A stretch of DNA of 11,924 nucleotides from JBAYVY01 sp041674345 (GCA_041674345.1 JBAYVY010000071.1:1-11924); one strand, 5' to 3'; counted from the first letter of the stretch, positions 1-7,160 are shown. The notes: a model not told the origin generated them from the sequence alone. Program-made: numbers and translations.

Positions 1-86
1 CGTGCGGCGAAGAACATGTAATAGCTGACCACGGCGAGAACCAGAACCACGATCGAAGCGACGGCCACTTTATAACCGGTACCCAT
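1..86 (-). CDS. N-terminus of an unidentified membrane-anchored protein (cut by window edge)
   Basis: Reading leftward from an ATG at 86, the frame stays open to the window edge and gives 28 residues: MGTGYKVAVASI, then a hydrophobic stretch (about residues 8-27) rich in Val, Leu and Ala ending SYYMFFAA. This looks like an N-terminal membrane anchor. An AAGGAG Shine-Dalgarno (complement of 95-100) lies 8 nt before the ATG, which supports a real start. It is the next gene downstream of secDF on the same strand, separated by a repeat hairpin. Too little is present to name a family. I am fairly sure it is a gene and cannot say what it does. Confidence 0.62.
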   Translation of the reverse strand, partial: MGTGYKVAVASIVVLVLAVVSYYMFFAA

Positions 87-152
87 CGGAAGGACTCCTT
101 TCCAGCGCGGCTGGGTGTACGGGAAACATTATATCACGAACGGAGATGTCAA

Positions 153-257
153 GGGGTGCGGGGTGCGGGGTGCGGGGTGCGGGGTGCGGGGTGCGGATTT
201 TATTACAAGCCGCACATCGCACTACGCACCCCGCAAGCCGCATCCCGCACAGCGCGA
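153..257. repeat. Heptamer-phased inverted repeat downstream of secDF
   Basis: Six perfect tandem copies of GGGGTGC run 153-194. After a two-heptamer AT-rich loop (195-208), degenerate complementary heptamers follow in the same phase: GCCGCAC at 209, ATCGCAC at 216, TACGCAC at 223, CCCGCAA at 230, GCCGCAT at 237, CCCGCAC at 244. The two sides can pair as an imperfect stem of about 40 nt. It begins 3 to 10 nt past the secDF stop at 260, so on the minus strand it could act as a transcript-end hairpin, although no T-tract follows. The same 7-nt architecture recurs in other gaps of this window with different words. Confidence 0.9.
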
Positions 258-259
258 AT

Positions 260-3200
260 TCACGCGGCGGGTTTGTCGCGGTTGAGTTTGTGGGCGAGTT
301 TGTTGCCGTACAGCAGCAGCGGGCTGGCGATGGCGACGGAGGAGTAGGTTCCGACGGTCACGCCGACCAGCAGGATGAAGGCGAAGCCGCGGATGGCTTG
401 GCCGCCGAAGATGTAGAGGATGATGATGGCCAGCAGGGTGGTGCCGGCGGTGAGGATGGTTCGGCTGACGGTTTGGTTGATGGACAGATTGACGATATCG
501 GTGGAGGCGACGGCGAGTTTGCCGCGGTTTTCACGGATGCGGTCGAAGACAACGATGGTGTCGTTGAGCGAATAGCCGATGAGGGTGAGGATGGCGGCGA
601 TGACGCCGAGGTTGATTTTGAACTCGCCGAGCAGCAGCGCGTCACCGACGGGGGTGCCGGCCAGGAAGTGCGCGACGGCGATCGCGCCCAGGGCGATGAG
701 CGTGTCGTGGACGAGGGCGACGGTGGCGGCCACGCCGTGACGCAGCGAGCCGAAGCGGAACCAGATGTACGCCATGATCGCCAGCAGGGACAGGAGGGTG
801 GCGACGACGGCTTTGTCGCGCAGGGTGCGTGCGACGGTGGGGGTGAAGTTGGACACCTTGCTCAGCGAGGTGTCGCGTGTCAGCGCGGCGGTGACGAACT
901 CCCACGTCTGGCCGGCCATTTGTTCCCAGGCGCCGGGGTTGTTGAAATAGCTGATTCGCGGATCGGCGACGATGATCGCCGCGGCGCTGTAATGATCGAC
1001 CGAACCGGCGGCGGCGGCGACGGGATAGACCTTCACTTCCCGTTCGGCGAACGCCTCGAAATCGGGCTGAAGACGCATGGCATCGACGCGACGTTCGATG
1101 TCGGCGAGCGTGGCGGCCGGTTCGATGTGACGCACCAGCACCACCACCCCGCCGCGATATTCGGTCACATTACCGGAGGCGAGTTGGCCGATCACTTCGC
1201 CCAGTTGCGGGCGGGTGATCGGTCGCACCAGCGAGCCGAGTTTGTCGGGAGAATAGGTTTTGTTGTCCATGCCCTCGAACGTCAGCGCGGACTGGACATT
1301 GAGTACGTCGGCGAATTTTTCCTTGATCTGGTCGGAGACTTTGTTTGCGTCCTCGACGGTGCAGGCGACGGAGAAGCCGGTGAATCGGTCGCCGGCGACC
1401 GGATCGCCGAGCGAAACGACGGTGGCGTCCTTCATGTCTTCCAGGCCGGGCACGGAGGCGAGGGAGGCGATGCGGTCTCGGGTTTCCTGGATCGTGAGGG
1501 ATTTGCCGGGCGCGGCGTCGGTGGCCGGCGCCAGCTCGAAGGCGACTTCGGTGCCGGATCGGAACTCGATGTCGAGCATGTTTTTGCCGCGACCGGACAT
1601 CATCACGATGCCGACGAGGATGAGCACGGCGCTGATGGTCATGAAGACAGGCGCCAGGCGAATCCAGCGGATCGCGGGGGTGAACGCGCGGTCGATGGCC
1701 TTGAAGGTGAGCGGCAGCATGTTCATGCGGCGGAAGCCGAACGTGTGATACCAGAGATAGAAGATCGCGCGGGTCATGAACAGCGCGGTGAAGAGGGTGG
1801 CGAGAATGCCGATGCCGAGGGTGACGGCGAAGCCGCGCACTTCGACGGTGGCGGTTTGGTAGAGAATCAAACAGACGATGAGGTTGGTGAGATTTCCGTC
1901 GATGATGGCGGAGAGTGCTTTTTCATAGCCGAGACGGAGGGCGGTTTCCATATCGACGCCGCGGTTGAGTTCCTCGCGGATGCGTTCGTAAATCAGCACG
2001 TTGGCGTCCACGGCCATGCCGATGGTCAGGACGATGCCCGCGATGCCGGGCAGGGTGAACGACGCCTGATAGAGCGACATGATGCCGAGGATGATGATGA
2101 TGTTGGCCGCCAGCGCCAGATCGGCGACGGCCCCGGCGAAGAAGTAGTAGGCGATCATGAACAGGCAGACGAGGATCATCGCGTCGCGCGCGCTGGTCAG
2201 ACCCTTTTTCAGATTGTCAGCACCGAGGTTGGGGCCGACCGTGCGGATCGAGATCGGTTCGGGGCTGAGCCGGGCCTGCAAGCTGCCGGCCTGGAGGGTG
2301 TTGATGAGATACTGCTGTTCCTGCTGACTGAAGCCCTGATTGCGTGTGATGGTGATGCTGCCGCCGAGGCGGGAGTCGATTCGCGGAGCCGAGAGAAGCC
2401 GCCCGTCGAGAATCATCGCCATCTGGCGACCGACGTTCGGGGCGGTCATGTTGCTCATCAGGCCGGAGCCGACCGGGTTGAGGGCGAAGAAGACGGCGGG
2501 CAGATAATTTTCATCGGTGGTGGAGTTGACCTGTTCCACTTTCCAGCCGGACTGTTCGGCGCGCTGGGTCATGGATTTGTCCAGCGTGTTCCAGCAGAGG
2601 ACGTAGTAGTTGTCGCCGTAGCCTGCGGCGATCAAACCCTGCCGGCCGAAATACTCCGCCGGGTTGCGACGCATCGCGTCCCGTTCGTCCAGCTTTTCGG
2701 CGAACATCGTCGGATCGTCGATCTGCACGAAAATCATCTGCTGACCGGCGAAAGACCCAGGCCCCTTGTCCGTCAACTGGCGGCGTAATTCCTCGGCGTT
2801 CGGCGCTTCGGCGTTGTTGGCCGTGATGCGGAACTCCAGCACGCCCTGCCCCTTGAGCAGGCGAATCAGGTCGTTCGGATCGTCAAGCAGGCCCTTGTTC
2901 CGCTGATACGCCTCGAATGCGGCGACGAACTGTTTGATCTCATCGGCACGCGCCGGGTGATCGGCCAGCATCTGCTCCACCCCCTGCTTGCGCGGGCTCG
3001 CGGCATCGGGCGCGCTGCCGGGGGCCGCCTTGTCCGGCCGGTTCAATACCTGCCGCAACTCGATCGTGTTGACGTTCCGCCTCAGCAATTGCCCCAGCAA
3101 ATTTTCATAGGGGTCGGTGGCCTTGTTCACCCGCTCGGCCAGTTCGATGCGTTTGTTCGCATCGTCTTTCGCCGCGTCGTATTCCATCCGGGCGGCCTCC

Positions 3201-3772
3201 AGTTGGTCGTGCGCCGCCTTGAGCTTGCGCAGCAATTGGGCCACCGGCGCGTCACCGGTCAGTTGCCCGACCGCCTGGTCGAACTTTTCGCCGTTCAGTT
3301 TCAACACCGCGACGATCTGCGCCTGCGAGACGTTCCGCTCCCTGATTTTATTTTCGATGTCGTCCAGCGTTTTGCGGCGCTGCTGCACTTCTTCGGTCGG
3401 GCGGGGCATCTGCACTTCAATGCGGCTGCCGGCTTCCTCGCGCCAGGTCAGGTTGCGCACGCCTTCGGGGTCGATGCGCCGCTTCAACGCTTCAATCGTC
3501 TTGTTGATCGCGTCCTGCGCGTTGGACGACCCTTCGGTGTTCACCGAATAAAGCAGCGATGTCCCGCCGGCCAGGTCCAGGCCCAGTTTCAGGTCGGTTC
3601 GCAGATGACCGCTGGCGTCCAGACGGGGATTCAGACCCCAGAGGCAAAGCCCCAGCACGGCGACGATCAATCCGAACCGCCAGACCAGGGGCCGGCCCGT
3701 CATCAGCCCCGCCAGCAGCCCCGCCGCGCCCGCGATCATCAGTCCGATCCATATCCAAGTCGTTGGTTCCAT
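260..3772 (-). CDS. secDF: SecDF fusion, Sec translocon accessory protein
   Basis: Single-chain SecD-SecF (1170 aa) of the inner membrane, which uses the proton gradient to help pull secreted proteins through SecYEG. The SecD half has an N-terminal membrane segment, GLDLAGGTS (64-72), LEFRI (312-316) and the membrane-domain motif GMAVDANVLIYERI (585-598) with the family's essential Asp in VDAN. The SecF half has DIEFRSGTEV (734-743) and GYSLNDTIVVFDRIREN (1066-1082). Both periplasmic parts are enlarged. About 180 residues (127-308), Lys/Glu/Ala-rich and probably helical, separate the first strand of P1 from LEFRI. The SecF periplasmic part (about 730-985) also exceeds the usual size. The start has AGGA 8 nt upstream. 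It is the last gene of the tgt-yajC-secDF series. Confidence 0.98.
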   Translation of the reverse strand: MEPTTWIWIGLMIAGAAGLLAGLMTGRPLVWRFGLIVAVLGLCLWGLNPRLDASGHLRTDLKLGLDLAGGTSLLYSVNTEGSSNAQDAINKTIEALKRRIDPEGVRNLTWREEAGSRIEVQMPRPTEEVQQRRKTLDDIENKIRERNVSQAQIVAVLKLNGEKFDQAVGQLTGDAPVAQLLRKLKAAHDQLEAARMEYDAAKDDANKRIELAERVNKATDPYENLLGQLLRRNVNTIELRQVLNRPDKAAPGSAPDAASPRKQGVEQMLADHPARADEIKQFVAAFEAYQRNKGLLDDPNDLIRLLKGQGVLEFRITANNAEAPNAEELRRQLTDKGPGSFAGQQMIFVQIDDPTMFAEKLDERDAMRRNPAEYFGRQGLIAAGYGDNYYVLCWNTLDKSMTQRAEQSGWKVEQVNSTTDENYLPAVFFALNPVGSGLMSNMTAPNVGRQMAMILDGRLLSAPRIDSRLGGSITITRNQGFSQQEQQYLINTLQAGSLQARLSPEPISIRTVGPNLGADNLKKGLTSARDAMILVCLFMIAYYFFAGAVADLALAANIIIILGIMSLYQASFTLPGIAGIVLTIGMAVDANVLIYERIREELNRGVDMETALRLGYEKALSAIIDGNLTNLIVCLILYQTATVEVRGFAVTLGIGILATLFTALFMTRAIFYLWYHTFGFRRMNMLPLTFKAIDRAFTPAIRWIRLAPVFMTISAVLILVGIVMMSGRGKNMLDIEFRSGTEVAFELAPATDAAPGKSLTIQETRDRIASLASVPGLEDMKDATVVSLGDPVAGDRFTGFSVACTVEDANKVSDQIKEKFADVLNVQSALTFEGMDNKTYSPDKLGSLVRPITRPQLGEVIGQLASGNVTEYRGGVVVLVRHIEPAATLADIERRVDAMRLQPDFEAFAEREVKVYPVAAAAGSVDHYSAAAIIVADPRISYFNNPGAWEQMAGQTWEFVTAALTRDTSLSKVSNFTPTVARTLRDKAVVATLLSLLAIMAYIWFRFGSLRHGVAATVALVHDTLIALGAIAVAHFLAGTPVGDALLLGEFKINLGVIAAILTLIGYSLNDTIVVFDRIRENRGKLAVASTDIVNLSINQTVSRTILTAGTTLLAIIILYIFGGQAIRGFAFILLVGVTVGTYSSVAIASPLLLYGNKLAHKLNRDKPAA

Positions 3773-3814
3773 GACAGTTTCCTGTGGTAATCAGTCCATC
3801 TCGGTCGCTACGGG

Positions 3815-3948
3815 AATAAATCCGAATGACGAATCGGATCAGAGCCAACAGCCACGAGCCAACAGGCGGCGGAACATCCCTACACCTGTTGGCTGTTGGC
3901 TTGTGGCTGTTGGCTAAATCGTCATTCGGATTTCGTCATTCGTCATTT
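3815..3948. repeat. Two-word heptamer inverted repeat between yajC and secDF
   Basis: The outer stem pairs 3818-3832 with 3919-3933 (15 nt, perfect; words of the GTCATTC/GAATGAC type). The inner stem pairs 3843-3866 (AGCCAAC, AGCCACG, AGCCAAC) with 3885-3915 (four units of CTGTTGG type). The right arm has exactly one more 7-nt unit than the left. Right-arm units run in unbroken phase from 3886 to 3948 across the change of word, ending with further GTCATTC copies. The loop is about 3867-3884. It sits in the 179-nt gap before the secDF start, so on the minus strand it would be transcribed ahead of secDF and may attenuate or process the tgt-yajC-secDF message. Confidence 0.9.
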
Positions 3949-3951
3949 TCC

Positions 3952-4398
3952 TCACCCCGCCGCTTCCTCATTAATGATCCCCTGGATCGCGCTTCGGCTG
4001 AAACGCATCCGGGTGTTGTTCGATTCATCGACTTTCACGATGACCTCGTTGTCTTTCACTTCCACCACCGTGCCGATGACCCCGCCGATCGTCACCACGC
4101 GGTCGTTCTTCTTCATCGTCGCCAGAAGCGCCGCCCGCTTCTTCTTTTCCTTGCGCTGGCCGAACATCGTCATGCCGAACATCAGCGCCAGAAACAGCAG
4201 CAGCATCGGCAGCATGAAGTCAAACCCCGGGGCCTGCTTGGGCGGACCTTCGGCGGGCTTGCCGCCGGGTGCCGTCGTCGTGCCATCCGTGACCGGTGTG
4301 CCGGGGACGGGGATTCCGGGGGTTGGAGTGGGGGTTTGCGTCGGGGTCGTCGGAACTCCGTCGGTTTGCGCCAGCGTCAATGTCAGTGTCTCAAACAT
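3952..4398 (-). CDS. yajC: YajC, Sec translocon accessory subunit
   Basis: Small single-pass membrane protein (148 aa) that associates with SecDF. Order: a Thr/Pro-rich N-terminal tract (residues 13-57, TPTQTPTPTPG-like), one membrane helix at about 61-80 (FMLPMLLLFLALMFGMTMF), a basic stop-transfer patch QRKEKKK (81-87), then the compact YajC domain with NDRVVTIGGVIGTVVEVKDN (98-117). The typical YajC is about 110 aa, so the Pro/Thr tract is an extension that would face the periplasm. A GGAG 8 nt before the ATG supports the start. It lies between tgt and secDF, the conserved order in many bacteria. Confidence 0.96.
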   Translation of the reverse strand: MFETLTLTLAQTDGVPTTPTQTPTPTPGIPVPGTPVTDGTTTAPGGKPAEGPPKQAPGFDFMLPMLLLFLALMFGMTMFGQRKEKKKRAALLATMKKNDRVVTIGGVIGTVVEVKDNEVIVKVDESNNTRMRFSRSAIQGIINEEAAG

Positions 4399-4410
4399 GT
4401 ATGAATCTCC

Positions 4411-4472
4411 GATCTACGATGTTCGATCCGCGATCTGCCCGATATTCGTCTCCGCGGCACAGATCGCGGATC
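4411..4472. repeat. Inverted repeat with GATnnnC heptamers between tgt and yajC
   Basis: A perfect 13-nt inverted repeat pairs 4425-4437 (GATCCGCGATCTG) with 4460-4472, with a 22-nt loop. Its right arm covers the first two bases of the tgt stop codon (4471-4473). The left side is in 7-nt phase: GATCTAC 4411, GATGTTC 4418, GATCCGC 4425, GATCTGC 4432. On the minus strand it would form in the transcript directly after tgt and before the yajC ribosome binding site. A role in tgt/yajC processing or partial termination is plausible but unproven. Confidence 0.8.
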
Positions 4473-5658
4473 ATCCCAATACCGGCCAGTCGGCCCGGAG
4501 CGAAGACCAGCCATCATCCCGGATCGCCCGCCTTATGTCCAGCATCAGCCGCTGGAAGTGTCTCAGGTTATGCAAACTCACCAGAATCGGCCCCAGCATC
4601 TCGTCCGCCATGAACAAATGCCTCAAATACCCCCGGCTGAACCGCCGACACGCCAGACAATCACACCGCTCATCAATCGGCCCGCGATCTTCCGCATATG
4701 TCGCGTTGCGCAGCCGAATCTGACCCCCCCGTGTGAACGCATTCGCATTCCGCCCGTTCCGCGTCGGCAGCACACAATCAAACATGTCCACCCCCGCGCG
4801 CACCGCCTCCACAATGTCCCGCTCATAGCCCACCCCCATCAAATACCGCGGTCGATCCCCCGGAAGCAGCGGCACCGTATGCCGCACCACCTTCGCAATC
4901 TCTTCCGGGGGTTCCCCCACCGCCACACCGCCGATCGCATAGCCCGGCAGGTCCAACCCCGTCACACGCCCGGCACACCAACTCCGCAATGCCAAATCCG
5001 TCCCCCCCTGCACAATCCCGAACAACGATTGCTCCTCCGTCCGCCCATGCGCCGCCTTGCACCGTTCCAACCAACGAATCGTCCGTTCCGCCGCGGAACG
5101 ATTACGCTCCGCGTAGTTTGCGGTTTGCGGTTTGCGGTTTGCGGTTTCTTCCCCAGCCCCTCGCCCCTCGTCCCCAACCCCTCCACTTCCGGGGGCTTCC
5201 GGGGGCGGGCAATCGTCGAACGCCATGATGATGTCCGCTCCCAGATCGTTTTGAATCTTCATCGACCGTTCCGCGTTCAGCCGGTGTTCCGAGCCGTCGA
5301 GGTGGCTCTTGAACGTCACGCCATCCTCGTCGATTTTGCGGATATCGCCCAGTGAAAAAACCTGGAACCCGCCCGAATCGGTGAGGATCGCCCCGTCCCA
5401 CGCCATGAACTTGTGCAATCCTCCGTGATGCGCCACCAGCTCGCTGCCGGGTCGCAGCATCAGATGATACGTGTTGCCCAGAATGATCTGCGCCCCGGTC
5501 TCCGCCACGTTGCCCGGCAATTGCCCCTTCACCGTCGCCTTCGTGCCCACCGGCATGAACGCCGGGGTGTCGAACGCCCCATGCAACGTCTCCACCCGCC
5601 CCACCCGCGCGTGACATTCATGGCTACGATGCGAAATGGTAAACTTCAGTGCTGACAT
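4471..5658 (-). CDS. tgt: tRNA-guanine transglycosylase, with an internal repeat-encoded insertion
   Basis: Exchanges guanine 34 of GUN-anticodon tRNAs for preQ1 in queuosine synthesis. Chosen start is ATG 5658 (395 aa), preceded by AGGTGA; an in-frame GTG lies two codons upstream. Visible motifs, in ATG numbering: LTDSGGFQVFS with the substrate Asp 94; FGIVQGG; GYAIGGVAVGE; the nucleophile Asp 294 in MFDCVLPTRNGRNA; zinc ligands Cys 332, 334 and 337 in CDCLAC, and His 363. Between AFDDCPP (about 147-152) and RTIRWLERC (from about 192) there are 39 residues, Gly/Glu-rich then TANRKPQTAN, where E. coli Tgt has about 14. The extra part coincides with a heptamer array (5114-5184). All catalytic residues are intact, so the enzyme is probably active. 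It heads the tgt-yajC-secDF series. Confidence 0.98.
   Translation of the reverse strand: MSALKFTISHRSHECHARVGRVETLHGAFDTPAFMPVGTKATVKGQLPGNVAETGAQIILGNTYHLMLRPGSELVAHHGGLHKFMAWDGAILTDSGGFQVFSLGDIRKIDEDGVTFKSHLDGSEHRLNAERSMKIQNDLGADIIMAFDDCPPPEAPGSGGVGDEGRGAGEETANRKPQTANYAERNRSAAERTIRWLERCKAAHGRTEEQSLFGIVQGGTDLALRSWCAGRVTGLDLPGYAIGGVAVGEPPEEIAKVVRHTVPLLPGDRPRYLMGVGYERDIVEAVRAGVDMFDCVLPTRNGRNANAFTRGGQIRLRNATYAEDRGPIDERCDCLACRRFSRGYLRHLFMADEMLGPILVSLHNLRHFQRLMLDIRRAIRDDGWSSLRADWPVLG
5114..5184. repeat. Heptamer array inside tgt
   Basis: On the plus strand, a partial unit TAGTTT is followed by four perfect GCGGTTT units at 5120, 5127, 5134 and 5141. C-runs (CCCC at 5151, 5157, 5164, 5172, 5178) continue it with spacing of 6-8. 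Read on the minus strand in the tgt frame, this gives the TANRKPQTAN segment and the preceding Gly/Glu-rich stretch. No complementary arm is seen nearby, so it differs from the paired arrays in the gaps. Confidence 0.85.
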
Positions 5659-5682
5659 GCTCACCTATTTATCCGAGTCCCG
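5659..5682. promoter_or_regulatory. Short divergent start region of tgt and a Nudix gene
   Basis: Only 24 nt separate the two divergent start codons. They contain TATTTAT (5666-5672), which reads as ATAAATA on the other strand. It could serve as a -10-like element for both genes; transcripts would then start at or within a few bases of each ATG. tgt also has AGGTGA here, while the Nudix gene has no clear Shine-Dalgarno. No good -35 boxes are seen; they would lie inside the coding sequences. Confidence 0.35.
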
Positions 5683-6192
5683 ATGAAACCCAAAATCCGC
5701 CGCTACCGTGCCGCCGGAGGCGTCGTCCTCAACACACTCCCCCAGGCCGTAGGGCTGAAGCCCTACGGCGGCTCCGCCGCGTCCCAAGTCCTCCTCCTCG
5801 AACGCGATGTCATCCGCGACGGCCATCCCCTCCACGAAATCCGCCTGCCAAAAGGCAAAATCGAAACCGGCGAATCCGACGCCCAAGCCGCACTCCGCGA
5901 AGTCGGCGAAGAGTCCGGCTACTGGTCCGTCCAAATCCTCGCCGACCTCGGCGAAGCACGCACTCGCTACATCTTCCACGAAAAACAGACCGAACGCGAT
6001 GAACATTACTTCCTCATGGCCCTGACCAGTGACGACCGGGCCGGCCAGCGCATGGACCCCCGGAAGGAAGAAGCGAAGTTTCAACCGCGCTGGGCGAAAA
6101 ACCTCGACGAAGCCCAACGCCTGCTCACCTACGACGACGAAAAACAATTCATCGCCCGGGCGCGCGCCGCGCTCCAAGGCCGCGGGGCTTAA
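5683..6192 (+). CDS. Nudix hydrolase with a translated palindromic repeat
   Basis: A 169-aa Nudix protein, hydrolysing a nucleoside diphosphate linked to another group; the substrate cannot be told. The Nudix box is complete (residues 58-80, GKIETGE...REVGEESGY) with the metal-binding REVGEE. RLPKGK just before it and RYIFHEKQTERDEHYFL (95-111) fit the diadenosine-polyphosphate or MutT-like branch. After the first strand (AAGGVVLN), residues 19-34 (LPQAVGLKPYGGSAAS) are an extra loop encoded by a palindrome. The stop codon falls in a second, related palindrome. This is the only plus-strand gene, divergent from tgt and convergent with the rhomboid at 6216. The start lacks a strong ribosome binding site. 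Confidence 0.9.
   Translation: MKPKIRRYRAAGGVVLNTLPQAVGLKPYGGSAASQVLLLERDVIRDGHPLHEIRLPKGKIETGESDAQAALREVGEESGYWSVQILADLGEARTRYIFHEKQTERDEHYFLMALTSDDRAGQRMDPRKEEAKFQPRWAKNLDEAQRLLTYDDEKQFIARARAALQGRGA
5747..5768. repeat. Palindromic repeat inside Nudix gene
   Basis: A perfect 9-nt inverted repeat, CCGTAGGGC and GCCCTACGG, with loop TGAA. It lies wholly within the Nudix frame and is translated as AVGLKPYGG. A related sequence (GGGCTTAAGCCC core, then TACG) lies at 6185-6200 at the 3' end of the same gene. Confidence 0.88.
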
Positions 6193-6202
6193 GCCCTACG
6201 CC
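6181..6202. repeat. Second, degenerate copy of the GGGCTnAAGCCCTACG palindrome
   Basis: The core GGGCTTAAGCCC (6185-6196) is a perfect 12-nt palindrome followed by TACGCC. It resembles the palindrome at 5747-5768 but has lost part of its left arm. The Nudix stop codon TAA (6190-6192) is made from it, so the last residues (GRGA) may derive from the repeat. Confidence 0.65.
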
Positions 6203-6205
6203 CCG

Positions 6206-6229
6206 GCGGGGGCAATTAATTGCCCCCGC
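6206..6229. terminator. Candidate bidirectional terminator between convergent genes
   Basis: A perfect 24-nt palindrome with half-site GCGGGGGCAATT, GC-rich outside and AATTAATT in the centre. It lies between the plus-strand Nudix stop (6192) and the minus-strand rhomboid, whose stop codon (6216-6218) sits in its centre. The position suits a two-way terminator, but there is no T-tract on either side. It may equally be another repeat family. Confidence 0.55.
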
Positions 6230-7118
6230 CCCCGGAACCGCCCCCGCGCCTGCTCTGCGTCGCTTTTTTCAGCGTCCGCTTCTCCCGCTCGGTCAGCGAC
6301 TGCAACCCATTCCCGCTCACCTTCGCCAGTATCCGGTCCACCTCGCGTTCCAACTCGTCCTGCTTTCGTTGCAGGTGTTCGTTTCGCCGCTCTCGCCATC
6401 GTCCGCCGAAATCGCGGTGGGTGAAGTTCAGCCAATCACGGTGTTGAAACAGCAGCCACCCGAACCCCGCCCCGCCGAGGTGCGCCACCGATCCGCCCGC
6501 GTTCGCCCCGCCGACCAGCACCGTCAGAAAGTCCAGCCCGATGAACGCGATCGCCAGTGTGCGTAACTTCATCGGAATCGGCGGAATCAGCAGCATCACC
6601 TGTTGATCCGGCGCGATCATCGCCGCGCCGATCAGCACGCCCATCACGCACCCCGATGCGCCGAACAACTGCGCCAATGTCGCCGCCGATCCCGCCGGGA
6701 ACATCACCCCCGGAAGCGTGAACACCAGCAGTGTGAACAGCGCCGACCCCGCGATGCCGCACAACAGATAGAACGCCGCGAACCGTCGCCCGCCCAGTTC
6801 CGCTTCCACCATCGGGCCGAAATAGTAGAGCGCCAGCATGTTGAAAAAGATATGGAACAGCCCGCCGTGAATGAACGTGTACGTGACGAACCGCCACGCC
6901 TGCACGCCGCCGATCGCCTGATCGACGCTGAAGATGAACCAGTGGCCGGGCGAAATCGCGGTGGCGCGCATGCTCGACGACAAAATCCCGTCGATCACGA
7001 ACAGGCCCGCGTTGATAATCATCAGCCACGTCACCACGGACATCATCCGCAACCGTCCGCCGAAGCGTGGCCCGTCGTCCCGATACCCCCGCCGATTCAG
7101 TCGATCCGCCCAAGCCAT
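6216..7118 (-). CDS. Rhomboid-family intramembrane serine protease (second of a tandem pair)
   Basis: A 300-aa multi-pass membrane protein. The catalytic Ser 155 is in LFGASGCVMG and the His 213 in SVAHLGG; the HxxxN motif (HIFFN, 89-93) and WRFVTYTFIH precede them. After the last helix comes a charged linker (RWRERRNEHLQRKQDE) and a tail EVDRILAKVSGNGLQSLTEREKRTL (259-283), then RRGGGSGGGGN. The tail is nearly identical to that of the neighbour at 7292-8224, resembling the small C-terminal domain (DUF6576-type) seen on some bacterial rhomboids. I choose ATG 7118, with GAGG 9 nt upstream; a longer frame to 7295 would translate the repeat at 7161-7296 and is rejected. Substrate unknown. Confidence 0.92.
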   Translation of the reverse strand: MAWADRLNRRGYRDDGPRFGGRLRMMSVVTWLMIINAGLFVIDGILSSSMRATAISPGHWFIFSVDQAIGGVQAWRFVTYTFIHGGLFHIFFNMLALYYFGPMVEAELGGRRFAAFYLLCGIAGSALFTLLVFTLPGVMFPAGSAATLAQLFGASGCVMGVLIGAAMIAPDQQVMLLIPPIPMKLRTLAIAFIGLDFLTVLVGGANAGGSVAHLGGAGFGWLLFQHRDWLNFTHRDFGGRWRERRNEHLQRKQDELEREVDRILAKVSGNGLQSLTEREKRTLKKATQSRRGGGSGGGGN

Positions 7119-7160
7119 GATGTTCATCCTCGCCTGGTCACTGAAAAACCGGCTCGAAAT

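Noticed and set aside
146..2788. Very long plus-strand open frame (880 codons) opposite secDF
   Set aside because: It is the antisense of a clear SecDF gene in high-GC DNA. Its product is Asp/Gly/Glu/His-rich with no family motifs, and its start lies in the GGGGTGC array.
5102..5617. Alternative minus-strand frame overlapping tgt (171 codons)
   Set aside because: A shadow of tgt in another frame; no motifs, while the tgt frame carries all catalytic and zinc residues.
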